Notes: a model not told the origin generated them from the letters alone. DNA of 64,000 bases from Hydrogenophaga sp. (GCF_011390835.1 NZ_JAABRQ010000012.1:49322-113321); one strand, 5' to 3'; counted from the first letter of the stretch, positions 38,001-47,149 are shown. Translations and numbers: made by a program.

Positions 38001-38668
38001 AGTTCAAGCCGCGCGAGAGCGTGGCCACCGTGATGGCGCGGCGGGTGGAGTTCCTCACCGCCTACCAGAACAAAGCCTACGCGGCCGAGTACCAGGCGTT
38101 TGTCGAGCGGGTGCGCAAGGCAGAAGCGCCGCTGGGCAGGTCGGACCTCACCATGGCGGTCGCGCGCTACCTGTTCAAGCTCATGGCCTACAAGGACGAG
38201 TACGAAGTGGCCCGGCTGCACAGCGACCACTCGTTCCACGAACGCATTGCCGCCCAGTTCGAAGGTGACTTTAAGCTGCGCGTGCACCTGGCACCGCCCT
38301 TGTTGTCTAAGAAGAACGAAAAGGGCGAGCTGATCAAGCAGACATACGGTCCGTTCATGTTCACCGCTTTTCGCTGGCTGGCCAGGTTCAAAGGCCTGCG
38401 TGGCACAGCGTTGGATGTGTTCGGCCGCACCGAAGAGCGGCGCACCGAGCGCGCGCTGATCGGCGAGTACCGCAGCGCGATTGAGGGCCTGCTGCCCGAT
38501 CTGGACGCCGGCAACCTGGCGCTCGCGGTGGACATCGCCCGTGTGCCCGAGCAGATCAAGGGCTTTGGGCACGTGAAAGACCGCAACCTGGCCGCGGCGC
38601 GCAGCCGCTGGGCCGATTTGCAGGCGCGCTGGGCAGCCGGCGGCACGGCGGACGTCCTCGCGGCCTGA
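35084..38668 (+). CDS. Indolepyruvate ferredoxin oxidoreductase, fused α/β subunits
   Basis: A 1194-residue fused enzyme that oxidatively decarboxylates arylpyruvates (2-oxo acids from aromatic or branched amino acids) to acyl-CoA with ferredoxin. ATG 35084 has AGGAG at 35073-35077. The N-terminal pyrimidine-binding part includes FISGYRGSPLGGYDQAL. The thiamine diphosphate region has GDGTYFHSG (about 530) and ILYNDAVAMTGGQ. A cysteine-rich segment at about 671-715 (CEGCGDCGVQSNC, CVKGFCPSF) probably binds an Fe-S cluster. The γ-type domain follows (VGGTGVITIGQLL, about 762; QKGGATWSHV). The length fits the fused single-chain form common in proteobacteria. It is a monocistronic unit opposite the Lrp regulator. 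Confidence 0.93.
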   Translation: MNAPLPEHIRKALETVTLDDKYSLDVGRAFMSGVQALVKLPMLQRQRDALQGKNTAGFISGYRGSPLGGYDQALQKAAPYLKQQNIVFQPGVNEELAATALWGTQQLGFAPPGSNRFDGVFGIWYGKGPGVDRCSDVFKHANMAGTTPWGGVIAVAGDDHVAKSSTAAHQSDHIFKACGLPVFFPATVQDILDLGIHAIAMSRFSGVWAGMKTIQEIVESSATAMIDPERVNIVVPEFDMPPGGVHIRWPDAALDQEARLFDFKWYAALAYIRANRLNHNVIAGPNDRFGVIASGKAYNDTRQALLDLGLDDATCQRIGLRLHKVNVVWPLEAQTTREFATGLREILVVEEKRQVIEYQIKEELYNWRGDVRPNVLGKFDEVEGDFSGGEWSMPNPSAHTLLRANADLSPAIIARAIAKRLRKLGVPEDVQARIDAQLAILTAQEQAMQTLLTQGVPGAERQPWFCSGCPHNTSTKVPEGSRAMAGIGCHFMTIWMDRATEGFTQMGGEGVPWVGQQPFSYDRHMFANLGDGTYFHSGILAIRQSIAAGVNITYKILYNDAVAMTGGQQVGERPEGHSVVQIAQSMRAEGVARIVIVTDEPEKYAGVTGIPSGIAIQHRDTLDAVQREFREIVGTTVIIYDQTCATEKRRRRKRGTLVEPTERVVINELVCEGCGDCGVQSNCLSVEPLETEFGRKRTINQSTCNKDFSCVKGFCPSFVTVDGGQLRKQKKGEARAEWTGGALPDPELPMLGEEAWGVIVAGVGGTGVITIGQLLGMAAHIEDKGIVTQDAAGLAQKGGATWSHVLIAARQEHIRTTRVAAAAADLVIGCDPLVAAHKETWARLRTGRSHVALNSSATPTAAFVTNADWQNPAQACVDALTGQLGGEAVGVFDAEAAANRLMGDSIYTNPMMLGYAWQRGWVPLGYTALMRAIELNNVQVDNNKAAFEWGRCAAHAPQVFATLLAEGGAQVIQFKPRESVATVMARRVEFLTAYQNKAYAAEYQAFVERVRKAEAPLGRSDLTMAVARYLFKLMAYKDEYEVARLHSDHSFHERIAAQFEGDFKLRVHLAPPLLSKKNEKGELIKQTYGPFMFTAFRWLARFKGLRGTALDVFGRTEERRTERALIGEYRSAIEGLLPDLDAGNLALAVDIARVPEQIKGFGHVKDRNLAAARSRWADLQARWAAGGTADVLAA

Positions 38669-38746
38669 TCGGCCAGGTTGGGCCCTGCCCGTGAAGGTGG
38701 GTTCATCCACGCGCCGCGCAGGACGAGAGGGTGTGAACCCCCTCCA

Positions 38747-38775
38747 TGGACCCGGGCAGAGGCGCGGCTTACAAT
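38747..38775 (+). promoter_or_regulatory. Probable σ70 promoter of yajC-secDF
   Basis: TGGACC (38747-38752), a 17-nt spacer and TACAAT (38770-38775) match σ70 consensus at four and five of six positions. The yajC start at 38867 lies about 85 nt downstream of the predicted transcription start. Confidence 0.5.
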
Positions 38776-38866
38776 CGCCGGTTGATCCCGGCACATGTCG
38801 GGCGGCCGGATTCCGCGCTGTCCCTAGGCCGGGCGCCGTCACAACCGACCCCGTTGGAGAATCCCT

Positions 38867-39187
38867 GTGTTCATTTCTTCCGCTTACGCCCAGGCCGCCA
38901 CCGGCGGCGACACCCAGTCCACCATCATGGGCCTGCTGCCCCTGGTGCTGATGTTTGTGGTGCTGTATTTCGTGATGATCCGGCCCCAGATGAAGCGCCA
39001 AAAAGAGCACAAGGCCATGGTGGAGGCCTTGGCCAAAGGCGACGAAGTCGTGACCGCTGGCGGCTTCCTCGGCAAGATCTCCAAGATCGGTGAAGCCTAC
39101 GTTGGCGTTGAACTGGCGTCGGGCGTGGAAGTGCAAATGCAGCGCTCGGCTGTGACGCAAGTACTGCCCAAGGGCACGGTCAAGTAA
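38867..39187 (+). CDS. yajC: Preprotein translocase accessory subunit YajC
   Basis: A 106-residue inner-membrane protein with one N-terminal helix (IMGLLPLVLMFVVLYFVMI) followed by the diagnostic RPQMKRQKEHKAMVEAL and GDEVVTAGGFLGKI blocks. YajC associates with SecDF and YidC in protein export. It is upstream of secD and secF, as is usual. In the first residues SSAYAQAATGGDTQS resembles a short hydrophilic lead. Confidence 0.96.
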   Translation: MFISSAYAQAATGGDTQSTIMGLLPLVLMFVVLYFVMIRPQMKRQKEHKAMVEALAKGDEVVTAGGFLGKISKIGEAYVGVELASGVEVQMQRSAVTQVLPKGTVK

Positions 39188-39206
39188 GCCCACCCCGCCG
39201 CGCTTC

Positions 39207-39248
39207 GCGCGACCCCCACGGGTCGCGCTAGCGGCCCGGCGAAGCCGG
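39207..39248 (+). terminator. Two adjacent hairpins between yajC and secD
   Basis: A nine-base-pair perfect stem, GCGCGACCC/GGGTCGCGC (39207-39215 with 39220-39228), is followed by CCGGC-GAA-GCCGG (39236-39248). No U-run follows, so partial attenuation or mRNA processing between yajC and secD is more likely than full termination. Confidence 0.45.
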
Positions 39249-39295
39249 TTCCGCGGCGTTCTGAACAATTCTGCTCACAGACCCCCGACCCGACC

Positions 39296-41176
39296 ATGAA
39301 CCGATATCCGCTCTGGAAGTACCTGATCATCTCGGTCGCCCTGGTGATCGGTGCGCTGTACGCCTTGCCCAATCTGTTTGGTGAGTCACCAGCGGTGCAG
39401 GTGTCGGCAGCTCGCTCGTCGGTTCGCATTGACAGCGCCACCGTCAATCGGGTGGAGCAGGCGCTGGCGGCTGCATCGCTCAAGCCGTCGCTGATCCAGC
39501 TGGATGGCAATTCAGTCAAGGCCCGCTTCGAGACCACGGACGACCAGATAAAGGCGCGCGACGCGCTGGAGCGTGACCTCAACCCTGACGCCACCAACCC
39601 CGAGCACGTGGTGGCGCTCAACCTGCTGCCTCGAACGCCGGCCTGGCTCGCCGCGCTGGGTGCCTCGCCCATGTACCTGGGATTGGACCTTCGTGGTGGT
39701 GTGCACTTCATGCTGCAGGTTGACATGCCGGCTGCGCTGCAGCGCCGCACCGATGTGCTGACCGGTGATCTGCGCACCGCATTGCGGGAACGGAGCGTGC
39801 GACACAGCGGCATCAGCCGCAGTGGCCAGACCATCGAAATCCGCGCTCGAGACGCGCAGACGGCCGATGCTGCGCGGGCCTTGATCCAGGACCAGTTTGC
39901 TGACCTGGAAGTCAAGGAAACGGTAGAGGGCACCGAATACCGCCTGATCGCCAGTCTTCGTCCCGAAGCGGCCCGACTGGTGCAGGACCAGGCGCTCAAG
40001 CAGAACATGACCACGCTGAGCAACCGCATCAACGAACTTGGCGTGGCCGAGCCGGTGATTCAGCAGCAGGGAGCTGACCGTATCGTGGTGCAGCTACCGG
40101 GTGTGCAGGACACGGCCAAAGCCAAGGACATCCTGGGGCGCACCGCCACGCTGGAGGTCCGGCTGGTGGATGAAAGCTCCGAAGGTCTGTCCGCCGAGCG
40201 CGGCAATGGCGCGGTGCCGTTTGGCTCCGAGCGCTACCTGGAGCGCAATGGCCAGGCGGTGATCGTCAAGCGCGAGGTGCTGCTGACCGGCGAGAATCTG
40301 ACCGACGCCCAAGCCGGCTTCGACGACACCCAGCAGGCGGCGGTTCACCTCACGCTCGACGCCAAAGGCGCGCGCATTTTCCGCGATGTGACACGCGAGA
40401 ATGTGGGCAAGCGCATGGCCATCATCCTGTTCGAGAAGGGCCGTGGCGAGGTGGTGACCGCGCCGGTCATCCGCACCGAAATCGGCGGTGGCCGGGTGCA
40501 GATCTCGGGCGCCATGACCACGGTGGAGGCCAATGACACCGCGCTGCTGCTGCGCGCCGGATCGCTGGCGGCGCCGATGGAGATCATCGAAGAGCGCACC
40601 ATCGGCCCTAGCCTGGGCGCAGAAAACATCGCCAAGGGTTTCAACAGCGTGATCTGGGGCTTTGCCGTGATCGTGCTGTTCATGTGCGTGTATTACATGC
40701 TTTTCGGCATGGTCTCCAGCCTGTCGCTGGGTTTCAACCTGGTGCTGCTGGTGGCCGTGCTGTCCATGCTGCAGGCCACGCTGACCCTGCCCGGCATCGC
40801 GGCCATGGCGCTGGCGCTGGGCATGGCGATCGACTCCAACGTGTTGATCAACGAACGCGTGCGCGAAGAGCTGCGCCGCGGCTCATCGCCCCAGGTGGCG
40901 ATCAACGCCGGTTATGACCAGGCCTGGGGCACCATCCTGGACTCCAACGTCACCACGCTGATCGCTGGTGTGGCGCTGCTGCTGTTTGGCTCCGGCCCGG
41001 TGCGGGGTTTTGCGGTGGTGCACTGCATTGGCATCCTCACCAGCATGTTCTCCAGCGTGTTCTTCTCGCGCGGTCTGGTGAATTTCTGGTACGGCCGTCA
41101 GAAGAAGCTCAAGACGGTGTCCATCGGCACCGTGTGGCGCCCGGATGGCCCGGTGCCCGCCACCAAGGCCGACTGA
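39296..41176 (+). CDS. secD: Protein translocase subunit SecD
   Basis: A 626-residue inner-membrane protein, a normal length for the family. The first helix is at about 10-28 (LIISVALVIGALYALPNLFG). The large periplasmic P1 domain follows (LGLDLRGGVHFMLQVD, about 123-138). The C-terminal five-helix RND-like region has ALALGMAIDSNVLINERVREEL and GTILDSNVTTLIAGVALLLFG. SecD and SecF use the proton gradient to help pull exported proteins across. It lies 27 bp before secF. Confidence 0.97.
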   Translation: MNRYPLWKYLIISVALVIGALYALPNLFGESPAVQVSAARSSVRIDSATVNRVEQALAAASLKPSLIQLDGNSVKARFETTDDQIKARDALERDLNPDATNPEHVVALNLLPRTPAWLAALGASPMYLGLDLRGGVHFMLQVDMPAALQRRTDVLTGDLRTALRERSVRHSGISRSGQTIEIRARDAQTADAARALIQDQFADLEVKETVEGTEYRLIASLRPEAARLVQDQALKQNMTTLSNRINELGVAEPVIQQQGADRIVVQLPGVQDTAKAKDILGRTATLEVRLVDESSEGLSAERGNGAVPFGSERYLERNGQAVIVKREVLLTGENLTDAQAGFDDTQQAAVHLTLDAKGARIFRDVTRENVGKRMAIILFEKGRGEVVTAPVIRTEIGGGRVQISGAMTTVEANDTALLLRAGSLAAPMEIIEERTIGPSLGAENIAKGFNSVIWGFAVIVLFMCVYYMLFGMVSSLSLGFNLVLLVAVLSMLQATLTLPGIAAMALALGMAIDSNVLINERVREELRRGSSPQVAINAGYDQAWGTILDSNVTTLIAGVALLLFGSGPVRGFAVVHCIGILTSMFSSVFFSRGLVNFWYGRQKKLKTVSIGTVWRPDGPVPATKAD

Positions 41177-41203
41177 TTCGTCGCCTCGCCCTAAGGACAC
41201 GCC

Positions 41204-42157
41204 ATGGAATTTTTTCGCATCCGCAAAGACATCCCGTTTATGCGGCACGCGCTGCTGCTCAACGCGATCTCGACCGTCACCTTCATCGCCGCGGTGTTTT
41301 TTCTTGTCACGCGAGGGCTGAACCTGTCGGTCGAGTTCACCGGCGGGACGGTGATGGAGGTGGCCTACGAGCAGCCGGCCGATCTCGCCGCAGTGCGGCA
41401 GGTGGTCGAGTCGCTCGGCTATGCCGAGGTGCCGGTGCAGAACTTCGGCAGCTCGCGCGACGTGCTGCTGCGCCTGCCGGTGCGCGAAGGCAGCACCTCG
41501 GGTGAACAAAGCCAGACCCTGCTGTCGGCGCTCAAGGCGCAGAACCCTTCGGTGGAGCTCAGGCGCACGGAATTCGTGGGCCCGCAGGTGGGCCGCGAAC
41601 TGGTCGAGAACGGGCTGAAGGCGCTGGCCATGGTGATCGTGGGCATCATGATTTACCTCGCCTTTCGTTTCGAGTGGAAGTACGCGGTCGCAGCCATCAT
41701 CGCCAACCTGCACGATGTGGTCATCATCCTGGGCTTCTTCGCCTTCTTCCAGTGGGAGTTTTCGCTGGCGGTCCTGGCCGCGGTGCTGGCGGTGTTGGGC
41801 TATTCGGTCAATGAATCTGTGGTGATTTTTGATCGCATCCGTGAGAGTTTCCGCCGCCACCGAAAAAAGACGACGGTGCAGATCATCGACAACGCCATCA
41901 CCGCCACCATCAGCCGTACCATCATCACGCACGGCTCCACCCAGATCATGGTGCTGTCGATGTTGTTGTTTGGCGGCCCAACCTTGCATTACTTTGCGCT
42001 GGCGCTGACGATTGGCATCCTGTTTGGCATTTATTCCTCGGTGTTTGTCGCTGCGGCCATCGCGATGTGGCTGGGTATCAAACGAGAAGACTTGATCAAG
42101 AGCGGGCCCAAGCAAGAGGGTGATCCGGACGATCCGAACGCGGGCGCTGTCGTGTAG
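41204..42157 (+). CDS. secF: Protein translocase subunit SecF
   Basis: A 317-residue membrane protein with a first helix at about 15-35 and a short periplasmic part carrying the family signature VEFTGGTVMEV. Then come the five-helix bundle motifs NLHDVVIILGFF, GYSVNESVVIFDRIRESF and ISRTIITHGSTQIMV. It is the partner of SecD encoded immediately upstream. The tail after the last helix is hydrophilic and acidic. Confidence 0.97.
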   Translation: MEFFRIRKDIPFMRHALLLNAISTVTFIAAVFFLVTRGLNLSVEFTGGTVMEVAYEQPADLAAVRQVVESLGYAEVPVQNFGSSRDVLLRLPVREGSTSGEQSQTLLSALKAQNPSVELRRTEFVGPQVGRELVENGLKALAMVIVGIMIYLAFRFEWKYAVAAIIANLHDVVIILGFFAFFQWEFSLAVLAAVLAVLGYSVNESVVIFDRIRESFRRHRKKTTVQIIDNAITATISRTIITHGSTQIMVLSMLLFGGPTLHYFALALTIGILFGIYSSVFVAAAIAMWLGIKREDLIKSGPKQEGDPDDPNAGAVV

Positions 42158-42233
42158 TGCCTGCGCGGCCGGGCGGTCGATTTTGGGGGCTAGACCGTGA
42201 ACTATTTCGCATTCGTGTCATACTGAAAAAATT

Positions 42234-44633
42234 GTGTCCTCTCCCGATCAGCACGCCTCCTCCTTGGCCAAACAGGCCCGTGAACTCTTTGTGGTTCAGG
42301 TAGGACGCATGCTTCCCGATCTGGTCAAGGCCTGCGACAACCGCCTGACGACTGTGCTCGATCAAGCCGGCCCGGCCCGTGAGATGCAGATACGGCGCGA
42401 TGCCTGGACCGGATTCCAGAACCACCAGACAGCCTGGATCAACCAGAGCCGCAAGGCCATGCAGCGCACTTTGCTGCCCGGCTTTTCCCGCTCCGGGAGC
42501 ACGACCCCGAGCACGGGCGGTCGCCTGGAACTGGTGGCCGAGGGCGCCATAGACGACCAGATCATGGCGTCGCGGCTGGCGATGCGGGTGCTCGATACTT
42601 CGTCCACCGAACTCAACGAATTGCGGCTGCGCATCCAGCACCTGGAAAAACGCCAAGAACTGCCGCGCGGCGACGTGCTGCTGCCCGATGTGACGGCCCG
42701 TGTGCTGGTTGACCAGTGGCTTGAGTCCGGCATGACGCGCGAGGCTTGGCAGCTCGTGCAGGACAGCATGGCACCGGTGCTGGGGGCCAAGATGCTGGAG
42801 GCCTACAAGGCTGCCAACGAATTCCTGGTTTCCAGCGGAGTTCTGAAGGAAATCGATCTCCAGGCGCTGGTCAAGCGTACGCCAGGCGCGCGCAGCGAAG
42901 GCGGGCCTCCTTCTGGACCTGCGGATGGGGGTGGTGTCGGGCATGATGGCGGGCTTTCAGCCGAACGATCTGGCTCAGGCAGGCCCGGCGCAGGCGGTGC
43001 ACGTTATGGCGCTGCCCGCTCTGTTCAGGGCAGTGGCTTCGACGGAGGGCACGGCGGCGCGGCATCGTCCGGGATGGGCGTGCATGACGAAACCCGGCTC
43101 ATGACCAGCTCCACACCGTTGGCGCGTGCACGCATGCGGGCGCAAGGGGTGGTGGGCCGCCTCAAGCGCTTGCTGATGGACAAGGTTGGTGGTGACTTCG
43201 AGGCCACGCAGCTGATGGCGCCGCCGTCTGCGCGACTGCAGCAGGCCATGGCCCACGCCATGCCCTCGGCCGTGGGGGAAGGCGGTGCGCGCCCCAGCGG
43301 CGGTGGTCTGGACGGTAGTGCCGTTGTCATGGGCGCGGTCCACGTGGACCAAGCCGCCACCGAGTTGCGGCAGCGCACGACCGAACTCAAGCAGGCCGCA
43401 TCCACGCCCACCGAGAAGGCCACCATCGAGGTGGTTGCACTGATGTTCCAGGCCATCCTGGCCGAAGAGCGAATCCCTCCCAGCGTGCGCGTCTGGTTTG
43501 CCCGGTTGCAGATCCCGGTGTTGCGCGTGGCACTCGCCGAGCCCGAGTTTTTCAGCGCGCTGCAGCACCCCGCTCGCCGACTGATCGACCGCATGGGCTC
43601 GTGTGTGCTTGGTTTTGAATCGAACGTGGGGTCTGCCGCGCTGGAGGCCGAGATCAAGCGCGTGGTGCAGGTGATCGAGCAGTACCCTGAGACCGGTCGG
43701 CGCGTGTTCCAGCTGGTATACGACGAATTCCAGAAGTTTCTATCCACGTACCTCAGCGAGCAAGGCAGCGCGAGCCGCTTTGTGAGCGTGGCGCAGCAGG
43801 TCGAGCAAAAGGAAACGCTCTCGGTGCAGTACACCATCGAGCTGCGCAAGCTGCTTGACGAGGTGCCGGTGCGCGACGAGGTGCGCGATTTCCTGTTCAA
43901 GGTCTGGGTCGAGGTGCTGGCGGTGTCTAGCGTCAAATACGGTTTGAAGCACGAGGAGACGAGCTCGCTCAAGCAGGTGGCTACTGATTTGTTGTGGGCC
44001 GCCAGCGCCAAACCCAGCCGCACCGATCGCGCGCGCGTGATCCAGCAACTGCCCAACCTGTTACAGCGCCTGCGCCATGGCATGAGCATGCTGGGCTACA
44101 CGCCCGGTATGCAGGACGAGCACATCAAGTCGGTGAGCGACATCTTGGCCGATGCTTTCATGTCGCGCACCGAGTCCATCCCCCAGGAAAGCCTGGACCG
44201 CCTCTCACAGCGACTGGCTCACCTGGAGGACTACTTGCCCGAGGGCGGTGTGGGCGACCTGGATCTGGACAACGAGAGCATCGAGATGATCACCGGCGTC
44301 GATGCCAGCAACATCGAGGTGGTCAACCAGGGTGGCAGCAAGCCCAGCGAAGCCATGCGGGCCTGGGCGGTGGAATTGCAGATCGGGTCCTGGTTCGGAC
44401 TGGACCACAACGGCAAGTTCAACAGCGTGCAGCTGGCCTGGCGCAGCGAACGCGGTCAGCTCTACATGTTCGTCACCAATGGCGGACGTTGCTTCCTGAT
44501 CCAGGCCTCCCGTGTCGCGGCTTATCTGCAGGCCGGGCTGCTGGTGCCAAGCGAGGAAGAAGCGCTCACGGTGCGCGCCACCCGCGAGGCCTTGGCCAAG
44601 CTGGATGCGAATCCCGAGCGCCTGTTGAGTTAG
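42234..44633 (+). CDS. DUF1631 family protein
   Basis: A 799-residue soluble protein of a family frequent in β- and γ-proteobacteria with no assigned biochemical role. Typical features are the N-terminal helical part (LAKQARELFVVQVGRMLPDLV), a variable Gly/Ser-rich linker (about 215-290), and the conserved C-terminal block WAVELQIGSWFGLDHNGKFNSV. The start is GTG 42234 with no clear Shine-Dalgarno sequence. A possible -10 (CATACT, 42219-42224) sits just upstream, so the message would be nearly leaderless or the start may be further in. It follows secF by 76 bp. Confidence 0.88.
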   Translation: MSSPDQHASSLAKQARELFVVQVGRMLPDLVKACDNRLTTVLDQAGPAREMQIRRDAWTGFQNHQTAWINQSRKAMQRTLLPGFSRSGSTTPSTGGRLELVAEGAIDDQIMASRLAMRVLDTSSTELNELRLRIQHLEKRQELPRGDVLLPDVTARVLVDQWLESGMTREAWQLVQDSMAPVLGAKMLEAYKAANEFLVSSGVLKEIDLQALVKRTPGARSEGGPPSGPADGGGVGHDGGLSAERSGSGRPGAGGARYGAARSVQGSGFDGGHGGAASSGMGVHDETRLMTSSTPLARARMRAQGVVGRLKRLLMDKVGGDFEATQLMAPPSARLQQAMAHAMPSAVGEGGARPSGGGLDGSAVVMGAVHVDQAATELRQRTTELKQAASTPTEKATIEVVALMFQAILAEERIPPSVRVWFARLQIPVLRVALAEPEFFSALQHPARRLIDRMGSCVLGFESNVGSAALEAEIKRVVQVIEQYPETGRRVFQLVYDEFQKFLSTYLSEQGSASRFVSVAQQVEQKETLSVQYTIELRKLLDEVPVRDEVRDFLFKVWVEVLAVSSVKYGLKHEETSSLKQVATDLLWAASAKPSRTDRARVIQQLPNLLQRLRHGMSMLGYTPGMQDEHIKSVSDILADAFMSRTESIPQESLDRLSQRLAHLEDYLPEGGVGDLDLDNESIEMITGVDASNIEVVNQGGSKPSEAMRAWAVELQIGSWFGLDHNGKFNSVQLAWRSERGQLYMFVTNGGRCFLIQASRVAAYLQAGLLVPSEEEALTVRATREALAKLDANPERLLS

Positions 44634-44787
44634 CCCGCCTCCGCGCCACCGGCGGCGCCACCCCCTTAGGTGGGCGGCACTGGCCGACTGGCCAAGCCAG
44701 ATCGGCGGTGCTCTTGACCGACTCCCCTGCTGCCCACGGGACTTGGGGCCACCAGCGCAGGAGTGTGCAGCTTGCCTGAGTGCAGAC

Positions 44788-45891
44788 TCAACCCGCTCCA
44801 GTCCGCTGCAACAAGCCACCGGGCAGTCGGCCTATTGCGCCTTCAAGTTCCAGCTCCAGCAGCCGCGCCTGCAGCGTGGCGGTGTCTAGGCCGGTGCGGG
44901 CCTGCAAGGCGTCGAAGCTCACCGGGTCGAAGCCCATCACGGACAGCAGTCCTTCGGGATCCGTCGGTGAGGGAGCGATGAAATCGTCTCCAGGCGATGC
45001 GCCGGGTGAGGTGATGCGCAGGTCTTCCAGGATGTCCTGGGCAGATTCCACCAGCTTCGCACCCTGGCGAATGAGTGCATGGCAGCCGCGCGACTGCGGC
45101 GCGTGGATGGATCCTGGAATGGCGAACACCTCGCGCCCCTGTTCCGCGGCCAGTCGGGCGGTGATGAGCGAGCCCGACTGGATCGCGGCCTCCACCACCA
45201 GCGTGCCTTGTGACAGGCCGGCAATGAGGCGGTTGCGTTGCGGGAAGTTCGCCGGGAGCGGAGGCGTGCCCAGCGGGTATTCGCTCACGATCGCGCCCTG
45301 CGCCGCGATGCGGTGCGCCAGCTCCAGGTGGCGCTTGGGGTAAACGCGATCCAGGCCGGTGCCCACCACCGCAATGGTGGGTGCACCGCCCGCCAGCGCG
45401 CCCTCGTGCGCCGCGCCGTCCACGCCAAGCGCCAGGCCGGAGACGATACAGACATCGGCTTCTGCGAGCGCGCGTGCAAACTGTCGGGCGTTCTGTTCAC
45501 CCTGGGGCGTCGGATTGCGACTGCCCACCACGGCCAGCCGCCGGGGATGGTGCAGGGCGTCGATCTGGCCGGTGACGTAGAGCAGCAGTGGCGGGTCGAC
45601 CATCTGCAGCAGCTCGGGCGGGAAGCGCGGGTCGCCCAGGGTCAGGAGGTGGCGATTGGCGCCGCTGGCCAGCCACGCCGATGTGGTGGCGACGGTGTCG
45701 TCCAGTCCCTCAGACGGGACACACAAAGCCTGCTGCAGCTTGGGGCCGACCACCGCACTCAGCGCGACTGGGCTTTGCTCGAACACCGCTTCGGGGGGAC
45801 CGAAGGCGGCGAGCAGCTTGCGCGCGGTCTCAGGCCCGACGCCAGGTGTGCCGAGCAGACGCAGCCAGGCGACCAGCTCGTCCGGCGTCAC
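44788..45891 (-). CDS. dprA: DNA-processing protein DprA
   Basis: DprA binds incoming single-stranded DNA and loads RecA during natural transformation. The 367-residue protein has the N-terminal helical/SAM-like part (GTPGVGPETARKLLAAF), then the Rossmann-like core: VVGSRNPTPQG (121-131), SGLALGVDGAAHEGAL and PQRNRLIAGLS. A C-terminal winged-helix remnant follows (TATLQARLLELELEGAIGRL in pattern). The gene follows the LysM gene by 7 bp on the minus strand. Confidence 0.95.
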   Translation of the reverse strand: MTPDELVAWLRLLGTPGVGPETARKLLAAFGPPEAVFEQSPVALSAVVGPKLQQALCVPSEGLDDTVATTSAWLASGANRHLLTLGDPRFPPELLQMVDPPLLLYVTGQIDALHHPRRLAVVGSRNPTPQGEQNARQFARALAEADVCIVSGLALGVDGAAHEGALAGGAPTIAVVGTGLDRVYPKRHLELAHRIAAQGAIVSEYPLGTPPLPANFPQRNRLIAGLSQGTLVVEAAIQSGSLITARLAAEQGREVFAIPGSIHAPQSRGCHALIRQGAKLVESAQDILEDLRITSPGASPGDDFIAPSPTDPEGLLSVMGFDPVSFDALQARTGLDTATLQARLLELELEGAIGRLPGGLLQRTGAG

Positions 45892-45898
45892 GACGGGC

Positions 45899-47149
45899 TC
45901 AAGGGTTGGTGAAGCGGTCGCCCACTTTGACGCCGTCCCGGATGTCCAGCACCAGGGCGTAAGACAGTCGGTCGAAGGTCTGGAACACCATCATCAGACC
46001 ATTGCGCTCGCCAGGCAGGCGAAGCGTGGGGCGGGCGTCGTCGGTTTTGTCGGTCAGCGTGCTGGTTTCACGCAGCAGCGCCAGCACATGGCCGCGCTCG
46101 ATGCCGTCGACCTTGCCGCGGTTGATCACCACCACTTGGTTCTGGGCCGCAAAGGTCACCGCATTGCCTTGACCGACTGAAACGATCTGGCCAGTCTGCA
46201 CGCCGCTGGGCGCACTCGGCACGTAGTTGGAGAGCAGGCGTTCCGGCTCCGGTAGCATGCGGTCGCCTACCCGCATTTCTTCCTTGGCCGCCACGATATC
46301 GATGGTGGCTGGAATCAGCTCGGTCTGCACCTTGCCATCGGCATCGGCCATCTGGCGCGACGTTTCGCCACGCTCCAGCTGGGCCTTGCCCAAGTACTGG
46401 GCCTCGTAACCGAGGATTTGACCGGTGGTCGGGTCCTTGAGCGGGGTGGCATTGCGGAAAACGCGGAAGTCGCGCGGCTTGCCCTCGTCCATGCTCAGCG
46501 GTTCGCCGGGCTCGCCGCTGCTGTAAGCGCCGCGGGCATAGGCACGGTCGCCCCGGCTCAGCAGCACACGCGTCTCAGGCGTGGCGACGATGCGCGGTGC
46601 ACGGGCCAGCGTGGTCTCGTCCACGATCAGGGACGAGGTCAGGAAGGCTTCGATGGCCTGCAGCGAGATTGGGGGAACCGCCGAATCGCTCAGTCCTTCC
46701 GAGCGGATGCGCGGAGAGACCTTGACCGTCTCGATATCACCGCCAGGACCCCGCGTGGACAGGGTGGCTCGGCCATTGGCCTTGATCAGATACAGCACCT
46801 GGTTGGGGAAGATCAAGTGGGGATTGCGGATGTCTTGCAGGTTCATGCCCCAGAGCTCGGGCCAACGCCACGGGCTCTTGAGGAACACGCCCGAGATAGC
46901 CCACAGCGTGTCGCCGCGTTTGATGGTGTAGCTGTCAGGCGCGTTGGGGGCGAGCTCGGACAGGGGCACACCGGCTTCGGCCACCTGGTTCGCCGTGGCG
47001 CGCTGGCCTGGCGTGATTGGAAAGTTGGGTACGCTCTGGGCCCATGTTTGGCCGGTCAGCAGGGCGGCCGCCAGGGCGCTCAAGCCGGCCAGCGGACGCA
47101 GGCGGTGCAGTGGGGAACGTTGAGCAGGCGGGACGGTCTGGAATGGCAT
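45899..47149 (-). CDS. Secreted LysM-domain protein
   Basis: A 416-residue exported protein. I choose ATG 47149 (AGGG about 8 nt upstream), which gives a signal peptide ending near TWAQS. A LysM peptidoglycan-binding domain spans about 73-122 (YTIKRGDTLWAIS, WPELWGMN, PNQVLYLI). The remaining 300 residues are β-rich with INRGKVDGIERGHVLALL near the end. The family sits beside dprA and opposite def in many Betaproteobacteria and probably acts at the cell wall; its exact role is unknown. Confidence 0.9.
   Translation of the reverse strand: MPFQTVPPAQRSPLHRLRPLAGLSALAAALLTGQTWAQSVPNFPITPGQRATANQVAEAGVPLSELAPNAPDSYTIKRGDTLWAISGVFLKSPWRWPELWGMNLQDIRNPHLIFPNQVLYLIKANGRATLSTRGPGGDIETVKVSPRIRSEGLSDSAVPPISLQAIEAFLTSSLIVDETTLARAPRIVATPETRVLLSRGDRAYARGAYSSGEPGEPLSMDEGKPRDFRVFRNATPLKDPTTGQILGYEAQYLGKAQLERGETSRQMADADGKVQTELIPATIDIVAAKEEMRVGDRMLPEPERLLSNYVPSAPSGVQTGQIVSVGQGNAVTFAAQNQVVVINRGKVDGIERGHVLALLRETSTLTDKTDDARPTLRLPGERNGLMMVFQTFDRLSYALVLDIRDGVKVGDRFTNP

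Noticed and set aside
34940..39268. 1442-codon open frame on the minus strand across the indolepyruvate oxidoreductase and yajC genes
   Set aside because: It is antisense to well-recognised enzymes, His/Gln/Arg-rich in the way expected for antisense of GC-rich codons, and has no domain motif. It is a GC-content shadow.
44640..44700. GC-rich sequence with CCACCCCCTTAGGTGG between the DUF1631 gene and dprA as a third copy of the glnE/fmt repeat
   Set aside because: The similarity is limited to G/C runs and a short stem; I could not align it convincingly with the other two copies.
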